Source of the DNA: Bacteroidota bacterium
GTDB taxonomy: Bacteria > Bacteroidota > Bacteroidia > Chitinophagales > Chitinophagaceae
Direction: 5' to 3'
DNA length: 39,255 nucleotides
Assembly: GCA_028876495.1 (NCBI GenBank)
Contig: JAGWRO010000015.1
Location: 1-39,255 of the forward strand
This document shows, piece by piece, positions 16,097-25,350 of this stretch. Made by a program: the position numbers and the translations under genes. A model generated the notes under the pieces. The model was not told the DNA's origin, made no database searches, and saw only the letters and a program-made list of their open reading frames with translations. The stretch's first letter is position 1. Each line of letters opens with the position of its first letter.

Positions 16097-16396
16097 TTAT
16101 CTTTCAGAAAGTTCTTCAACGGTTGCGTTAATACCGCGTTCTATAATAGAATCGCGCATCGGTTTTAAAGTATTATACGAACCTTCTTTTACTGCATATT
16201 TACCCTTGGTGTGGATGATCATTGCAGATTGTTCTGCCTGCTCAGGTGTATGACCGCATACTTCTATTAAAGTATCGATTACCCATTGAAAAGTGTTCAC
16301 GTCGTCATTCCAAACTACCAACTGGTAATTGTTACCGTCTGCTAAAAGAGTATCTGATTCTTCTGCTTCAACTTTTAAAGGTTCTGTTGTATTCAT
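16097..16396 (-). CDS. clpS: ATP-dependent Clp protease adaptor ClpS
   Basis: 99 aa. A flexible N-terminal extension of about 22 residues precedes the ClpS core. The N-end pocket residues N30, D31 and D32 and the downstream His (H62 in IIHTKGK) are present. The position of the E. coli gatekeeper Met40 is occupied by Phe36, within NDDVNTFQWV. ClpS binds proteins with N-terminal Leu, Phe, Tyr or Trp and hands them to ClpA or ClpC; no Clp ATPase is in this window. The next gene, aat, creates such substrates. The ATG at 16394-16396 follows a TAATTTTG element by 14 bp. Confidence 0.92.
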   Translation of the reverse strand: MNTTEPLKVEAEESDTLLADGNNYQLVVWNDDVNTFQWVIDTLIEVCGHTPEQAEQSAMIIHTKGKYAVKEGSYNTLKPMRDSIIERGINATVEELSER

Positions 16397-16410
16397 AAAT
16401 TATTATGCAG

Positions 16411-16418
16411 CAAAATTA
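16411..16418 (-). promoter_or_regulatory. candidate -7 element for clpS-aat (TAATTTTG on minus strand)
   Basis: Minus-strand TAATTTTG fits TAnnTTTG. A TTG lies 24 bp further upstream (16443-16445), slightly longer than the usual 19-21 bp. The predicted leader is under 10 nt. Confidence 0.42.
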
Positions 16419-16655
16419 CAATATTCTAAAAGAATCTTTTTGCAATCAAAATACAAATTTTTATGTAAAATGACATTGTTTACGGGATATTTTCTTTCAT
16501 GTAGTAAAATATTTTCGAAGGAATGCGATGATAGGTAATGAGAGTACGAATTTGAAATATCCAATAAAGCCTATTAACATTTCATTGTTAAACCGAATGA
16601 ATAAAATTCAATCTCATGTATGAAACAATTTTAAAAACCATTAAAAAAAATTATT

Positions 16656-17072
16656 ATGAAAAAGATATTTACACTTTTATTTGCAACAGGCATTTTCGCC
16701 GCTTCTTATGCACAGGGCAAGCATGGCCACGATGGTAATTATGGTAGAAACGATCAATATACTACTAATGGTCACTATGATAATCGTGATCACGACAGGT
16801 ACGATCGGAATATTTATGATCAAAGAGATCACTCTTATGCCAATCAAAGACAAATGCAGATGGAAAGAATAAACCGGGAATATAACTATAAGGTGATGTC
16901 CATTCAACGTAATTGGTACATGACCTATCGGCAAAAAAGGTTAGCTATCCGTGATGCCAAAAATGAAAGGAATTATCAAATTCAAATGATGAACCGGAGG
17001 TTTAACGGATATGCAAATAACAACTATGGCAATAATGGTTATGGGAGGCATGATGACGATGACAGAAGATAA
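16656..17072 (+). CDS. small secreted protein rich in His, Asp, Asn, Tyr and Arg
   Basis: 138 aa. A signal peptide spans residues 1-19 and ends in SYAQ. The mature N-terminal half is very rich in His, Asp, Gly, Asn and Tyr (for example HYDNRDHDRYDRN). A charged helix-like middle follows, with RINREYNYKVMSIQRNWYMTYRQKR and an R/N/Q-rich continuation (cut here to the first visible part). The tail is Gly/Asn/Tyr-rich and ends in HDDDDRR. No enzyme motif is visible. The His/Asp density could bind metal or be structural; this is speculation. The gene is monocistronic with a strong terminator 28 bp after the stop. Family not recognised. Confidence 0.72.
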   Translation: MKKIFTLLFATGIFAASYAQGKHGHDGNYGRNDQYTTNGHYDNRDHDRYDRNIYDQRDHSYANQRQMQMERINREYNYKVMSIQRNWYMTYRQKRLAIRDAKNERNYQIQMMNRRFNGYANNNYGNNGYGRHDDDDRR

Positions 17073-17099
17073 TTTAACCAGTACCCTTTGAAATCCCAG

Positions 17100-17122
17100 C
17101 CCCGCTTTTTGCGGGGTTTTTT
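17100..17122 (+). terminator. Rho-independent terminator
   Basis: CCCCGC (17100-17105), loop TTTTT, GCGGGG (17111-17116), then six T. Strong canonical structure right after the His/Asp-rich small gene. It may also limit read-through into the convergent YrdB-like gene. Confidence 0.93.
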
Positions 17123-17153
17123 GTGTGCTCTACTGATTGCTTCCTGCAGATGG

Positions 17154-17495
17154 TTATTCTTCCAGAATAAATAAAAGTAACTGGTTAATGACAACCAAAA
17201 TAGCAAATACCGCTGCCAGCATAGTTTTTCCTGTTGAATTTAATAAAAAGATTGCCGCTCCAAAAAGCGTCAAAACAAAAATTAGTCTTGGAAGTTTCTC
17301 TAAACGATATTTAGATTTGGGTGCAGCTAAAAATCCCCAAAGGATGGTAGCTATGAGAGGTAATCCTATCATGAGAATATATTTCATCAGCATGGTTTGC
17401 GGGTGGTGGTAACCAAAGTATCCAAATGCAACAATCATCGCGATTTCAAGAAGAAAAGCAGCTGCCAGGTTGACTAATTTAATTATTTGAATCAT
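17154..17495 (-). CDS. YrdB-like (DUF2568) small membrane protein
   Basis: 113 aa with four hydrophobic segments (about residues 5-27, 37-55, 66-85 and 88-110). The pattern NLAAAFLLEIAMIVAFGYFGY, then ILWGFLAAPKSKYRL and a hydrophobic C-terminal pair match the YrdB/DUF2568 family, known for the WG-x-x-x-APKS-x-x-R-L motif between helices 2 and 3. Function of the family is not established. The gene is convergent with the small secreted protein gene. Its ATG is clean and the flanks are AT-rich without a clear promoter. Confidence 0.75.
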   Translation of the reverse strand: MIQIIKLVNLAAAFLLEIAMIVAFGYFGYHHPQTMLMKYILMIGLPLIATILWGFLAAPKSKYRLEKLPRLIFVLTLFGAAIFLLNSTGKTMLAAVFAILVVINQLLLFILEE

Positions 17496-17727
17496 TGTAT
17501 TGCAGGAATGCTGAATTAATAAAAATTACAAAATAAAATTAGGTGATCCTTGCCACTTTAGTAAACAAACAAATTCTACCGATTCCTGTTTTTCTTTATT
17601 AATCTTTTCAAAGTAAGAGTAACAGTAATGTATATGTGAAAATATTAGAATAATAATTCTTACAGGTATGAGAAGCAAAAAGAATCTATATCATTAAGAT
17701 TACTTAATTTTCAGCAAATAATTTTCA

Positions 17728-18723
17728 ATGAAAACGTTTGCTTTCTTTCTTTTTTTATCTCTTATTTATTTTCCTGTTAATGCCCAGGATACCACTTATG
17801 CACAACGCCTCGGCTTTCCCAAAAACGCGCGGGTAATTATTCTTCACATGGATGATGCAGGCATGTCTTTAAGTTCTGACCGGGGAATTGAAAAAGTATT
17901 TGAAAAAGGAGTGGCTAATTCCACCAGTGTGATGATGCCTTGCCCGTGGGTGCCCCAAATAGTAAGATATATAGAAGCGCATCAGGGAATTGATGCCGGG
18001 TTACATCTCACGCTTACTTCCGAATGGAAAGACTACCGTTGGGTTCCACTTGCAGGAGCAGCTACTGTTCCGGGGTTAACCGATTCTACTGGTTCTATGT
18101 GGACAGATGTTCCGGATGTAGTAAAACATGCCAGCGCAGAAGAAGTGGACAAAGAGATTCGCGCTCAATTGGCTCGCGCATTAAGAATGGGTTTTAAGCC
18201 AACTCATTTGGATTCTCACATGGGCACTTTATTTGCAAGCCCTGCATTTCTTCAAAAATATATTCAATTGGGTATTGAAAAGCAAATTCCGGTAATGTTT
18301 CCCGGTGGTAATGATACTTACATTGCAGATGAAATGCGTTTTACAAAACAACAGGTTGCCTATTTTCAAAATCTCGGGAAAACAATATGGGACGGAGGTT
18401 TGCCTGTTTTAGATGACCTTCACAATTATAGTTACGATTGGAATCCACCGGCAAATCTGGCAAAAGATGATGCAGCGCTCACGAAATGGAGGGTTAATCT
18501 GTATGAAAAAACAATGAGCAAATTGAAACCGGGCGTTACAATGGTCATCATGCATTGTACTGATCCTTCTTCCATTTTTCCTGAAATAACTGACAGCGGC
18601 GATAAAAGAAAAGCAGATATGCTGGCCATGCTTGATCCCGGGTTTAAAAAGTTTCTTAAAGACAATGGCTTTATTTTAACCACATGGCGCGAACTGATGG
18701 AAAGGAGAAGGCAGGCCAAATAA
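17728..18723 (+). CDS. ChbG/HpnK-like (YdjC-type) polysaccharide deacetylase family protein, secreted
   Basis: 331 aa. Residues 1-20 are a signal peptide ending in NAQ. The catalytic TIM-barrel-like domain starts with RVIILHMDDAGMS, where D42/D43 supply the base and a metal ligand. H93 in LHLTLTSEW, and H160, D162 and H164 in THLDSHMG, match the metal site and motif layout of YdjC-type deacetylases. Family members remove N-acetyl groups from mono- or oligosaccharides. The export signal is unusual for cytoplasmic ChbG and points to action outside the cytoplasm, on an unknown sugar. An MFS transporter gene starts 30 bp downstream, so the two are probably co-transcribed. Confidence 0.82.
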   Translation: MKTFAFFLFLSLIYFPVNAQDTTYAQRLGFPKNARVIILHMDDAGMSLSSDRGIEKVFEKGVANSTSVMMPCPWVPQIVRYIEAHQGIDAGLHLTLTSEWKDYRWVPLAGAATVPGLTDSTGSMWTDVPDVVKHASAEEVDKEIRAQLARALRMGFKPTHLDSHMGTLFASPAFLQKYIQLGIEKQIPVMFPGGNDTYIADEMRFTKQQVAYFQNLGKTIWDGGLPVLDDLHNYSYDWNPPANLAKDDAALTKWRVNLYEKTMSKLKPGVTMVIMHCTDPSSIFPEITDSGDKRKADMLAMLDPGFKKFLKDNGFILTTWRELMERRRQAK

Positions 18724-18753
18724 TCAATCAAAAGTAGAAGAGTAAATCCTTTT

Positions 18754-19995
18754 ATGAAAGTCAATCAATCTGAAACTTCTGGGAAGTATTTAGTAACTGC
18801 TGCTGTGTTGGTTGCCGCAATGGGATATTTTGTAGATATCTACGATCTTTTATTGTTCAGCATTGTAAGGGTTCCCAGTTTAAAAGATCTGGGATTTACA
18901 GGACAAACTTTAACTGATAATGGTATTTTTTTATTGAATATTCAAATGCTTGGTTTGTTACTTGGTGGAATTTTTTGGGGAATATTGGGCGACAAAAAGG
19001 GGAGATTGTATGTTTTATTCGGTTCTATTTTTTTGTATTCTGTTGCTAACATTGCTAACGGTTTTGTTCACTCTATAGAATCTTATTCAATCTGTCGTTT
19101 TATAGCAGGCTTTGGTTTGGCGGGTGAATTAGGTGCAGGAATAACTTTGGTTGCTGAGATTATGCCCAAAGAAAAACGAGGCTATGCTACCACAATCGTC
19201 GCGGCAGTAGGAGTGAGTGGTGCTGTAGTTGGATTTTTTGTTGCGGAACTTTTTAATTGGCGTACTTCATTTTTTGTAGGCGGAGGCTTAGGCCTTTCAT
19301 TATTGCTTTTAAGAATTGGTGTTAGCGAATCAGGAATGTTTGGAAAAGCTAAAAAAGAACAGAACAAAAGAGGAGATTTTCTTTCCTTATATACCAATGG
19401 TAAAAGATTGTTGAAGTATGGGCGTTCTATTGTGATCGGTATTCCGATATGGTTTGTGGTGGCTATTCTTATTACGCTTTCACCTGAATTCGGAGATGTA
19501 TTGGGTGTAAAAGGAAATGTGAATGCCGGTGCAGCAGTTGCGTATTGTTATGGAGGATTGGTTTTGGGCGATATTGCCAGCGGCTTACTTAGCCAATATT
19601 TAAAAAGCAGGATAAAAGTGGTTTATACTTTTCTTATCCTGACGATTATTTCCATAGCTGCCTATTTTTTGCTACACAATATCAGCCTTGCACTTTTTTA
19701 TTTCATTTGTTTCTCCCTTGGTTTTTCCTCCGGCTATTGGGTCGTATTCATGACCATCGCAACCGAACAATTTGGTACGAATATCCGCGCGACGGTAACT
19801 ACTACCGTTCCTAATTTTGTGAGAGGTTCTGTGGTGCCGGTTACCTTACTTTTTCAATATTTAATGGGATTGTTTCATGGTTCGCTTATTTATGCAGCCG
19901 CAGTAGTTGGCATTCTAACGATCGGTTTGGCTTTTTGGGCTTTACACTATATTCAGGAAACGTTTCATAAAGATTTGAATTATATAGAAGAATAA
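18754..19995 (+). CDS. major facilitator superfamily transporter
   Basis: 413 aa with about 12 hydrophobic segments. The loop 2-3 motif GDKKGRLYVLF and the helix 4-5 region GFGLAGELGAGITLVAEIMPKEKRGYATT are typical of sugar/organic acid porters of the MHS-like MFS group. Asp residues in helix 1 (VDIYDLLLFSI) resemble the metabolite:H+ symporter start. Substrate unknown. It lies 30 bp after the secreted deacetylase gene on the same strand, which suggests import or exchange of a product of that enzyme; this is inference from context. The gene ends 93 bp before a convergent operon, with no clear terminator in between. Confidence 0.86.
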   Translation: MKVNQSETSGKYLVTAAVLVAAMGYFVDIYDLLLFSIVRVPSLKDLGFTGQTLTDNGIFLLNIQMLGLLLGGIFWGILGDKKGRLYVLFGSIFLYSVANIANGFVHSIESYSICRFIAGFGLAGELGAGITLVAEIMPKEKRGYATTIVAAVGVSGAVVGFFVAELFNWRTSFFVGGGLGLSLLLLRIGVSESGMFGKAKKEQNKRGDFLSLYTNGKRLLKYGRSIVIGIPIWFVVAILITLSPEFGDVLGVKGNVNAGAAVAYCYGGLVLGDIASGLLSQYLKSRIKVVYTFLILTIISIAAYFLLHNISLALFYFICFSLGFSSGYWVVFMTIATEQFGTNIRATVTTTVPNFVRGSVVPVTLLFQYLMGLFHGSLIYAAAVVGILTIGLAFWALHYIQETFHKDLNYIEE

Positions 19996-20088
19996 TATAA
20001 ATAGTGTATAGCTTACTTTGGTGAATAATGGGTTACAATCCACTGGCGTTTGAAAGTCCTATAAGAGCTGGGTTTTAACTTAACCAAA

Positions 20089-21018
20089 TCAATAATAAAT
20101 CGGAGAAAAAACTATTTTATAATTTGTGATATTCCATTCGAATGCAGGTGATGGCAATTTAAATATATTTAACCACGATGGATAAGAAATAGAATTATTT
20201 GCAGAAAACGCCCCGCTTATTCCCAAAAACAACTTTCGTTGCCTTGTAAAAAGAGGGATGGGTTTACCATCAACCGCAGAGGGATTTACAACAGCGCCGG
20301 TCATACCTGAAGCCCCATAGCCAACATCTGCAGTTAACCAGTTCGGAAAATCAACTTTATGAAAAAAAGATGAAAGATTGAAAGAAAGCCAATAACTCTG
20401 TCCATTATAATCTTTTAGCATACGCTCCGGTAAAGTACTTCCTAATTCCCCCGGATTATATTTTGCAAAAATCGATGGATGGTAGGAGTATTGCATGATT
20501 ATTCGCTGCTGATGCCAAATAGTTTGCTGGATGCCAAAAAGGGAAATGCCCGAAATATTGGCAATCATATCGCCTGGAGAGAATCCCCATTGGGAAGAAA
20601 AGCCATCTGAGATCTCTATCATTGACATATAAGCAAGCGAAGTTCCAATACCGATCCATAAAGACAACGGTTTATTAATTCCTGTCCATCGCATGACATT
20701 ATATTGGAAGGCGGCAATATTATAAGCCGTAGTCGCATGGCCTATTTTATCCATATTAAGCCATTCATTATTGTCATTAAAAAAGTGAAAATGGCTCTTA
20801 GGGAATTTCTTATACCAAAGATATTGTAAGCCAATGGTAGTAAGAGTGGTAAGACCTGCTTCACTTATTAATACGAGATTAAAACGTTGCCTGTTAAAAG
20901 TTTGTGAATAAGGTAAAAATCCTTGCTCTTCGGTCTTTTGTGCATTGCTAAGTTGTGGGATAATAAAAAGTAAAATTACCAAGGTTAAAGTTCGGCCCTT
21001 TTTCATTTTAATACTCAT
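20089..21018 (-). CDS. DUF2279 (YfiM-like) envelope protein at the end of the efflux operon
   Basis: 309 aa. A signal peptide ends near residue 26 (LSNAQ). The central block NEWLNMDKIGHATTAYN, then MRWTGI and EISDGFSSQWGFSPGDMIANISG (here cited in parts) is typical of DUF2279/YfiM proteins: conserved D-K-x-x-H, then E-x-x-D-G and G-D. The remaining region looks like amphipathic outer-membrane strands. It begins 15 bp after the CzcA-like pump gene, so it is probably in the same transcript, but its role is unknown. An internal ATG four codons in (21006) is an equal alternative start. Confidence 0.75.
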   Translation of the reverse strand: MSIKMKKGRTLTLVILLFIIPQLSNAQKTEEQGFLPYSQTFNRQRFNLVLISEAGLTTLTTIGLQYLWYKKFPKSHFHFFNDNNEWLNMDKIGHATTAYNIAAFQYNVMRWTGINKPLSLWIGIGTSLAYMSMIEISDGFSSQWGFSPGDMIANISGISLFGIQQTIWHQQRIIMQYSYHPSIFAKYNPGELGSTLPERMLKDYNGQSYWLSFNLSSFFHKVDFPNWLTADVGYGASGMTGAVVNPSAVDGKPIPLFTRQRKLFLGISGAFSANNSISYPSWLNIFKLPSPAFEWNITNYKIVFSPIYY

Positions 21019-21032
21019 TATGCGTTTTGAGG

Positions 21033-24000
21033 TTAATACGGGTTTTCATTGTCATCAGGAATTTGGTGGGTATCAAATTTTCTGTAGGCTCTTGCAAAAA
21101 AGTGAGGAAAAATTAAAAGCGAAAAAAACATCGCACATATGATTCCTCCAATAACTACTCTTGCCAATGGTCTTGAACTTTCTGAACCGATACCATGTGA
21201 AATTGCTGCAGGCAATAAACCTATCGCTGCCATTAAAGCTGTCATTATTACGGGCCTTACTCTTGAATTAACCCCCAATCTTATAGCTGCATAAAGTGAT
21301 TGGTGTTGCCCTTTTTTTCTGACATCAAGATTATGTTTGAACTCAGTTATTAACAAAACCCCAAACAGGATGCAAATACCGAATAAAGCTATAAATCCAA
21401 TTCCGGCAGAAATACTAAAATTGGTTCCTGTAATAAACAGGGCTGCTATACCTCCAACTATAGCGAATGGAACATTGAGGAAAACCAAGCCGGCATCCTT
21501 AAAATTCCCGAACATGGAAAAAAGCAAAAGAAATATAAGCAAAAGGCTAATAGGCACTACCTGTTGCAATCTTTTTACAGCCCTTTGTTGATTTTCAAAA
21601 TCACCCTCCCATGTCATTGTATATCCGTTTTTTAACTTTACGGCTTTATTAATTTTGGCTTGTGCTTCCTTTATGGTACTTCCCATATCTCTTCCTCTTA
21701 TAGAAAACTTTATGGCAGAATATCTCTGATTGGCATCCCTAAAAATGAGGCAAGGACCTGTTTTGGTAGTAATATTTGCAATTTCTTTTACAGGTACTTT
21801 TGATCCACTTTCAGTAGGTACCATAAGGTTTCCAATATCTGTTTCCGATTTCCTGTATTCTTTGGGTATTCTTATACGGATATCAAATTTTTCAATGCCT
21901 TCGTATAATTGGGATGCTGCTTTGCCGCCTATAGCCATTTCAATAACTGCATTAGCGTCCGCTGTGGCAACTCCATATAATGCCATTTTTTGTTGGTTAA
22001 GATCAATATCCAATTCAGGTTGACCAATATTTCTTATTACTCCAAGGTCTTTTATTCCTTTTACTGTTTTTAAAATCTTATAAACTTCATCCGCTTTGTC
22101 TTCCATATAATTAAGAGAATCACCGAATATTTTTACAGCAATAGAGCCCTTAACACCTGACACAGCTTCCTCAATATTATCTGTGATTGGTTGTGAAAAA
22201 TTGAGATCAGCTCCGGGAATAACTGATAAACTTTTATTCATCTCACTCACTAATTTTTCTTTGGTGATTTTTGGTTTCCATGAATCCTCAGGGTAAAGTA
22301 ATACATCGAATTCGTTGTTATAAAAGCCTGCCACATCAGTCCCGTCATCAGGCCTTCCCGTTTGTGAAACCACATGTTGAACCTGAGGAAACTGAATCAG
22401 TTTTTTTCGCACCAGGTTAGCCACTTCTACGGATTTATCGAGCGAGATACTATAAGGCAATTGTACTCTAACATAAATTGAACCTTCGTCAAGCTCGGGA
22501 AGAAATTCCGATCCCAGGAATTTAAAAGAAAAAAGCCCAAAAGCGATTACAACCAATGATACAATAATAGAAGTGCGTTTATGCCTTGTGGTAAAAGCAA
22601 ATCCCTTCAGCATAAACCCAGTTATGTGATGAACAATTGGATTATGTTTCTCACGTATATTTTTTCTCAATAATAAACTGATCAATACCGGTACTAAAGT
22701 TAAGGTTATGATTAGAGCACCTAGCAGTGCAAAACCAAGCGTATAGGCAAGCGGTGAAAATAACTTCCCCTCTACTTTTTGAAAGGAAAAAATAGGTAGT
22801 AAAGCAGCAATAATTATTAATTTGGCAAAGAAGATAGCCTTACCCAACTCAGCTCCCTTATTTTTTAATAATCCCAATTTTGATATTTTATTAAACCGCT
22901 CCATCCCCATATCTCTAGCCTTTTGATCGAGTACCACAAAAATGCCCTCCACCATTACTACTGCACCATCAATAATGATCCCAAAGTCAATGGCGCCCAA
23001 GGATAAAAGATTGGCTGACATACCCATTAGCCGGAGGCAAATAAAAGCAAATAACAAAGAGAGGGGAATTACTATAGAAACAATTAATGTCGTCCGCCAG
23101 TTAAACATAAATAGCGACACTATTAAAGTGACAAGTAATATGCCTTCTATCAGGTTGTGTAAAACAGTATGGGTAGCAAAATGGATAAGGTCTTCCCTAT
23201 CATAATACGGAACAATTTTTGTATCAGCTGGTAACACCTCTGCATTTACTTTTGCCACTTTGGCTTTTAATGCCTGCATAACCCTCGTGGGATTTTCTCC
23301 CTTACGCATTAAGATGATTGCTTCTACTGCATCATCATTATTTACAATGGTTCTTTTTCCTGCTGAATCAATGGCATCGGTTCTGCCTACATGTCCAAGC
23401 CGGGGCAAATTCGAAATTTCTACATCCGCCAGGTCTTTTACCAATACCGGAATCCCATTTACATTTTGTACAATTATATTTTTTATTTCATTCACATCAT
23501 TTAACAGGCCGATTCCGCGTACAACGTAAGCCTGGTTATTTATATTAATTACGTCCCCTCCAATATTGATATTACTTTTAGCTACGGCATTATAAACATC
23601 AAGTGGCGTTATACCCAGGTTGCTTAATTTTCCCGGATCTACCCTTATTTCAAAAGCTTTGGTTTCTCCACCGAAACTAACAACATCTGCAACTCCCGGA
23701 ACCGATCTCAATTGCCGATCAACGACCCAGTCCTGCAAAGTTTTGAGTTCCCTTGGATTTCTGATTTTACTTTCCAAAGTATACCTGTATATTTCTCCTG
23801 TTGGGCCAGTTGGCGGCTGAATAGATGGGGAAACTCCCTGCGGAAGATCAGCATTTGAAATAAGATCATTCACTTGTATCCTTGCCTGATCATTAGTAAC
23901 GTTGTCTTCAAAAACAAGTTTTATATAAGACAAACCAAAAATACTTGTTGAGCGTAAACTTATTTTACGCTGAACAGGATTCATCGCGATTTCGATTGGT

Positions 24001-24209
24001 ATGGTAATAAATTTTTCAATTTCTTCTGCGCTTCGCCCCGGCCATTGCGTTATGATAGTTATTTCAGTATTAGTTACATCAGGAAATGCTTCAATTGGCA
24101 TATTCTTGAAGGTTATGATTCCAATTACCAGCAAGCAAGCTGTAGCAAATAGTATAAAATATTTTCGTTTAAGCGAGAAGGCTATAACAGCCTTTAGTAT
24201 CTTTAACAT
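21033..24209 (-). CDS. CzcA/CusA-type heavy-metal efflux RND permease
   Basis: 1058 aa, the normal length. Twelve membrane helices occur in the usual 1+5 and 1+5 arrangement around two large periplasmic loops. Helix 4 carries D408, D414 and E421 (IDFGIIIDGAVVMVEG), the proton-relay triad spaced as in CzcA (D402, D408, E415). The periplasmic loop TGRPDDGTDVAGFY is unlike CusA's Met-rich copper loop, so a divalent cation (Zn, Co, Ni or Cd) is more likely than Cu/Ag, but this cannot be settled by eye. Gene order TolC-like, adaptor, pump on the minus strand supports a complete tripartite CzcCBA system. It starts 10 bp after the adaptor gene. Confidence 0.93.
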   Translation of the reverse strand: MLKILKAVIAFSLKRKYFILFATACLLVIGIITFKNMPIEAFPDVTNTEITIITQWPGRSAEEIEKFITIPIEIAMNPVQRKISLRSTSIFGLSYIKLVFEDNVTNDQARIQVNDLISNADLPQGVSPSIQPPTGPTGEIYRYTLESKIRNPRELKTLQDWVVDRQLRSVPGVADVVSFGGETKAFEIRVDPGKLSNLGITPLDVYNAVAKSNINIGGDVININNQAYVVRGIGLLNDVNEIKNIIVQNVNGIPVLVKDLADVEISNLPRLGHVGRTDAIDSAGKRTIVNNDDAVEAIILMRKGENPTRVMQALKAKVAKVNAEVLPADTKIVPYYDREDLIHFATHTVLHNLIEGILLVTLIVSLFMFNWRTTLIVSIVIPLSLLFAFICLRLMGMSANLLSLGAIDFGIIIDGAVVMVEGIFVVLDQKARDMGMERFNKISKLGLLKNKGAELGKAIFFAKLIIIAALLPIFSFQKVEGKLFSPLAYTLGFALLGALIITLTLVPVLISLLLRKNIREKHNPIVHHITGFMLKGFAFTTRHKRTSIIVSLVVIAFGLFSFKFLGSEFLPELDEGSIYVRVQLPYSISLDKSVEVANLVRKKLIQFPQVQHVVSQTGRPDDGTDVAGFYNNEFDVLLYPEDSWKPKITKEKLVSEMNKSLSVIPGADLNFSQPITDNIEEAVSGVKGSIAVKIFGDSLNYMEDKADEVYKILKTVKGIKDLGVIRNIGQPELDIDLNQQKMALYGVATADANAVIEMAIGGKAASQLYEGIEKFDIRIRIPKEYRKSETDIGNLMVPTESGSKVPVKEIANITTKTGPCLIFRDANQRYSAIKFSIRGRDMGSTIKEAQAKINKAVKLKNGYTMTWEGDFENQQRAVKRLQQVVPISLLLIFLLLFSMFGNFKDAGLVFLNVPFAIVGGIAALFITGTNFSISAGIGFIALFGICILFGVLLITEFKHNLDVRKKGQHQSLYAAIRLGVNSRVRPVIMTALMAAIGLLPAAISHGIGSESSRPLARVVIGGIICAMFFSLLIFPHFFARAYRKFDTHQIPDDNENPY

Positions 24210-24219
24210 TTGTGTTTTT

Positions 24220-25308
24220 TTAATCGTTCATAGCTTCATAAATTAATAAAGCATTGGATGCAATTACTTTATCTCCTACTCTAATATTTCCTGATATATA
24301 ACTTTTGTTCGCATTAGTTCCGATTATTTTTACGGGGATTATATTTATATCGGAAGGGCTTTTATATATCAACACGAAATATTCACTGTTATCAAAAATC
24401 AAAGCGCTGGAAGGTATACACAAGGCATCACTATCTTTTTGATTGATAACATTTACGCTGGCAAACATTTCAGGCTTTAGGGCATAATCATTGTTGGGTA
24501 GCTGCACTCTTATCTTCATTACTTTATTGGTTGGGTCCAGCACATTTAATACCTTATCAACTTTACCTTTAAATATTCTTCCCGGATAGGATAATGTTGT
24601 TACCTCAGCTTCCTCACCAAGGTGAACCTGACTGATATTGGATTCATAGACATTGGCAATAATCCATACATTCTTCAGGTCAGAAATTGTAAACAGATTA
24701 CTATTGTTGTCACTGCGGATAGCCATGTTGTTATTCACTTGTTTCTCCACTATAAATCCACTGATAGGTGCCCGCACAACAAACTCGCCATTACTATTGC
24801 CACCATTTATCTGCAAGATTTCACTCGCGCGTGTCAATTGAGATTGTGCTTGTTTATACATTTGTTGAGCAGTGATAAAATCTTTTTCAGACATCAGGCC
24901 GCTCTTATACATATCCTTAGCAGCGTCCATATTTTTCTGTGCTATGAGAAGATTGGTTTTAGAAGTAACCAGGTCACTTCCATAGCCTGCCATTTCACTA
25001 CTTCTTATTACTCCAAGTTTTTGACCTTTTTTTACATAGTCACCAAGTTCCACATTCACATCGGTAATAATGCCACTGACCATCGGGAAAATTCTATTTA
25101 CCTTTTCTTCGTCAAATGACACTTTGCCGGTTAGTGTTAGTGAATTTACAAGCGGGCAATTCATCACGCTGTCAATTTGTAGAGTTTTCAACAAAGAGTC
25201 TGCTATAACATATTTCTGTTTCGGTGCTTCCTGGCCTGAATCGTGGCAACTGAAGATTATTATAGAAGTTGCCAGTAATAAAGGAAGAAAGATTTTATTT
25301 GTAACCAT
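24220..25308 (-). CDS. RND efflux periplasmic adaptor, lipoprotein (CzcB/CusB-like)
   Basis: 362 aa. The N-terminus is a lipoprotein signal with lipobox IFSC at about residues 18-21. A membrane fusion protein layout follows: barrel-sandwich half (GIITDVNVELGDYVKKGQKLGVI), helical hairpin (about 115-165, GYGSDLVTSK to QSQLTRASEIL), second half (GEFVVRAPISGFIVEK), beta-barrel (LKNVWIIANVYESNISQVHLGEEAEV) and membrane-proximal domain. It bridges the inner-membrane pump and the outer-membrane TolC-like factor. There is no His-rich or Met-rich N-terminal metal-binding stretch, so no metal specificity is indicated. Overlap or close spacing with the pump gene supports an operon. Confidence 0.9.
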   Translation of the reverse strand: MVTNKIFLPLLLATSIIIFSCHDSGQEAPKQKYVIADSLLKTLQIDSVMNCPLVNSLTLTGKVSFDEEKVNRIFPMVSGIITDVNVELGDYVKKGQKLGVIRSSEMAGYGSDLVTSKTNLLIAQKNMDAAKDMYKSGLMSEKDFITAQQMYKQAQSQLTRASEILQINGGNSNGEFVVRAPISGFIVEKQVNNNMAIRSDNNSNLFTISDLKNVWIIANVYESNISQVHLGEEAEVTTLSYPGRIFKGKVDKVLNVLDPTNKVMKIRVQLPNNDYALKPEMFASVNVINQKDSDALCIPSSALIFDNSEYFVLIYKSPSDINIIPVKIIGTNANKSYISGNIRVGDKVIASNALLIYEAMND

Positions 25309-25350
25309 CGTTTTGAATATTTTATTTGAGGAACCTCAGTATTTTACATG

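Noticed and set aside
24622-25119. 165-codon open frame opposite the adaptor gene
   Set aside because: It lies fully antisense to the well-supported CzcB-like gene, has no family motif and reads as a shadow frame of that gene.
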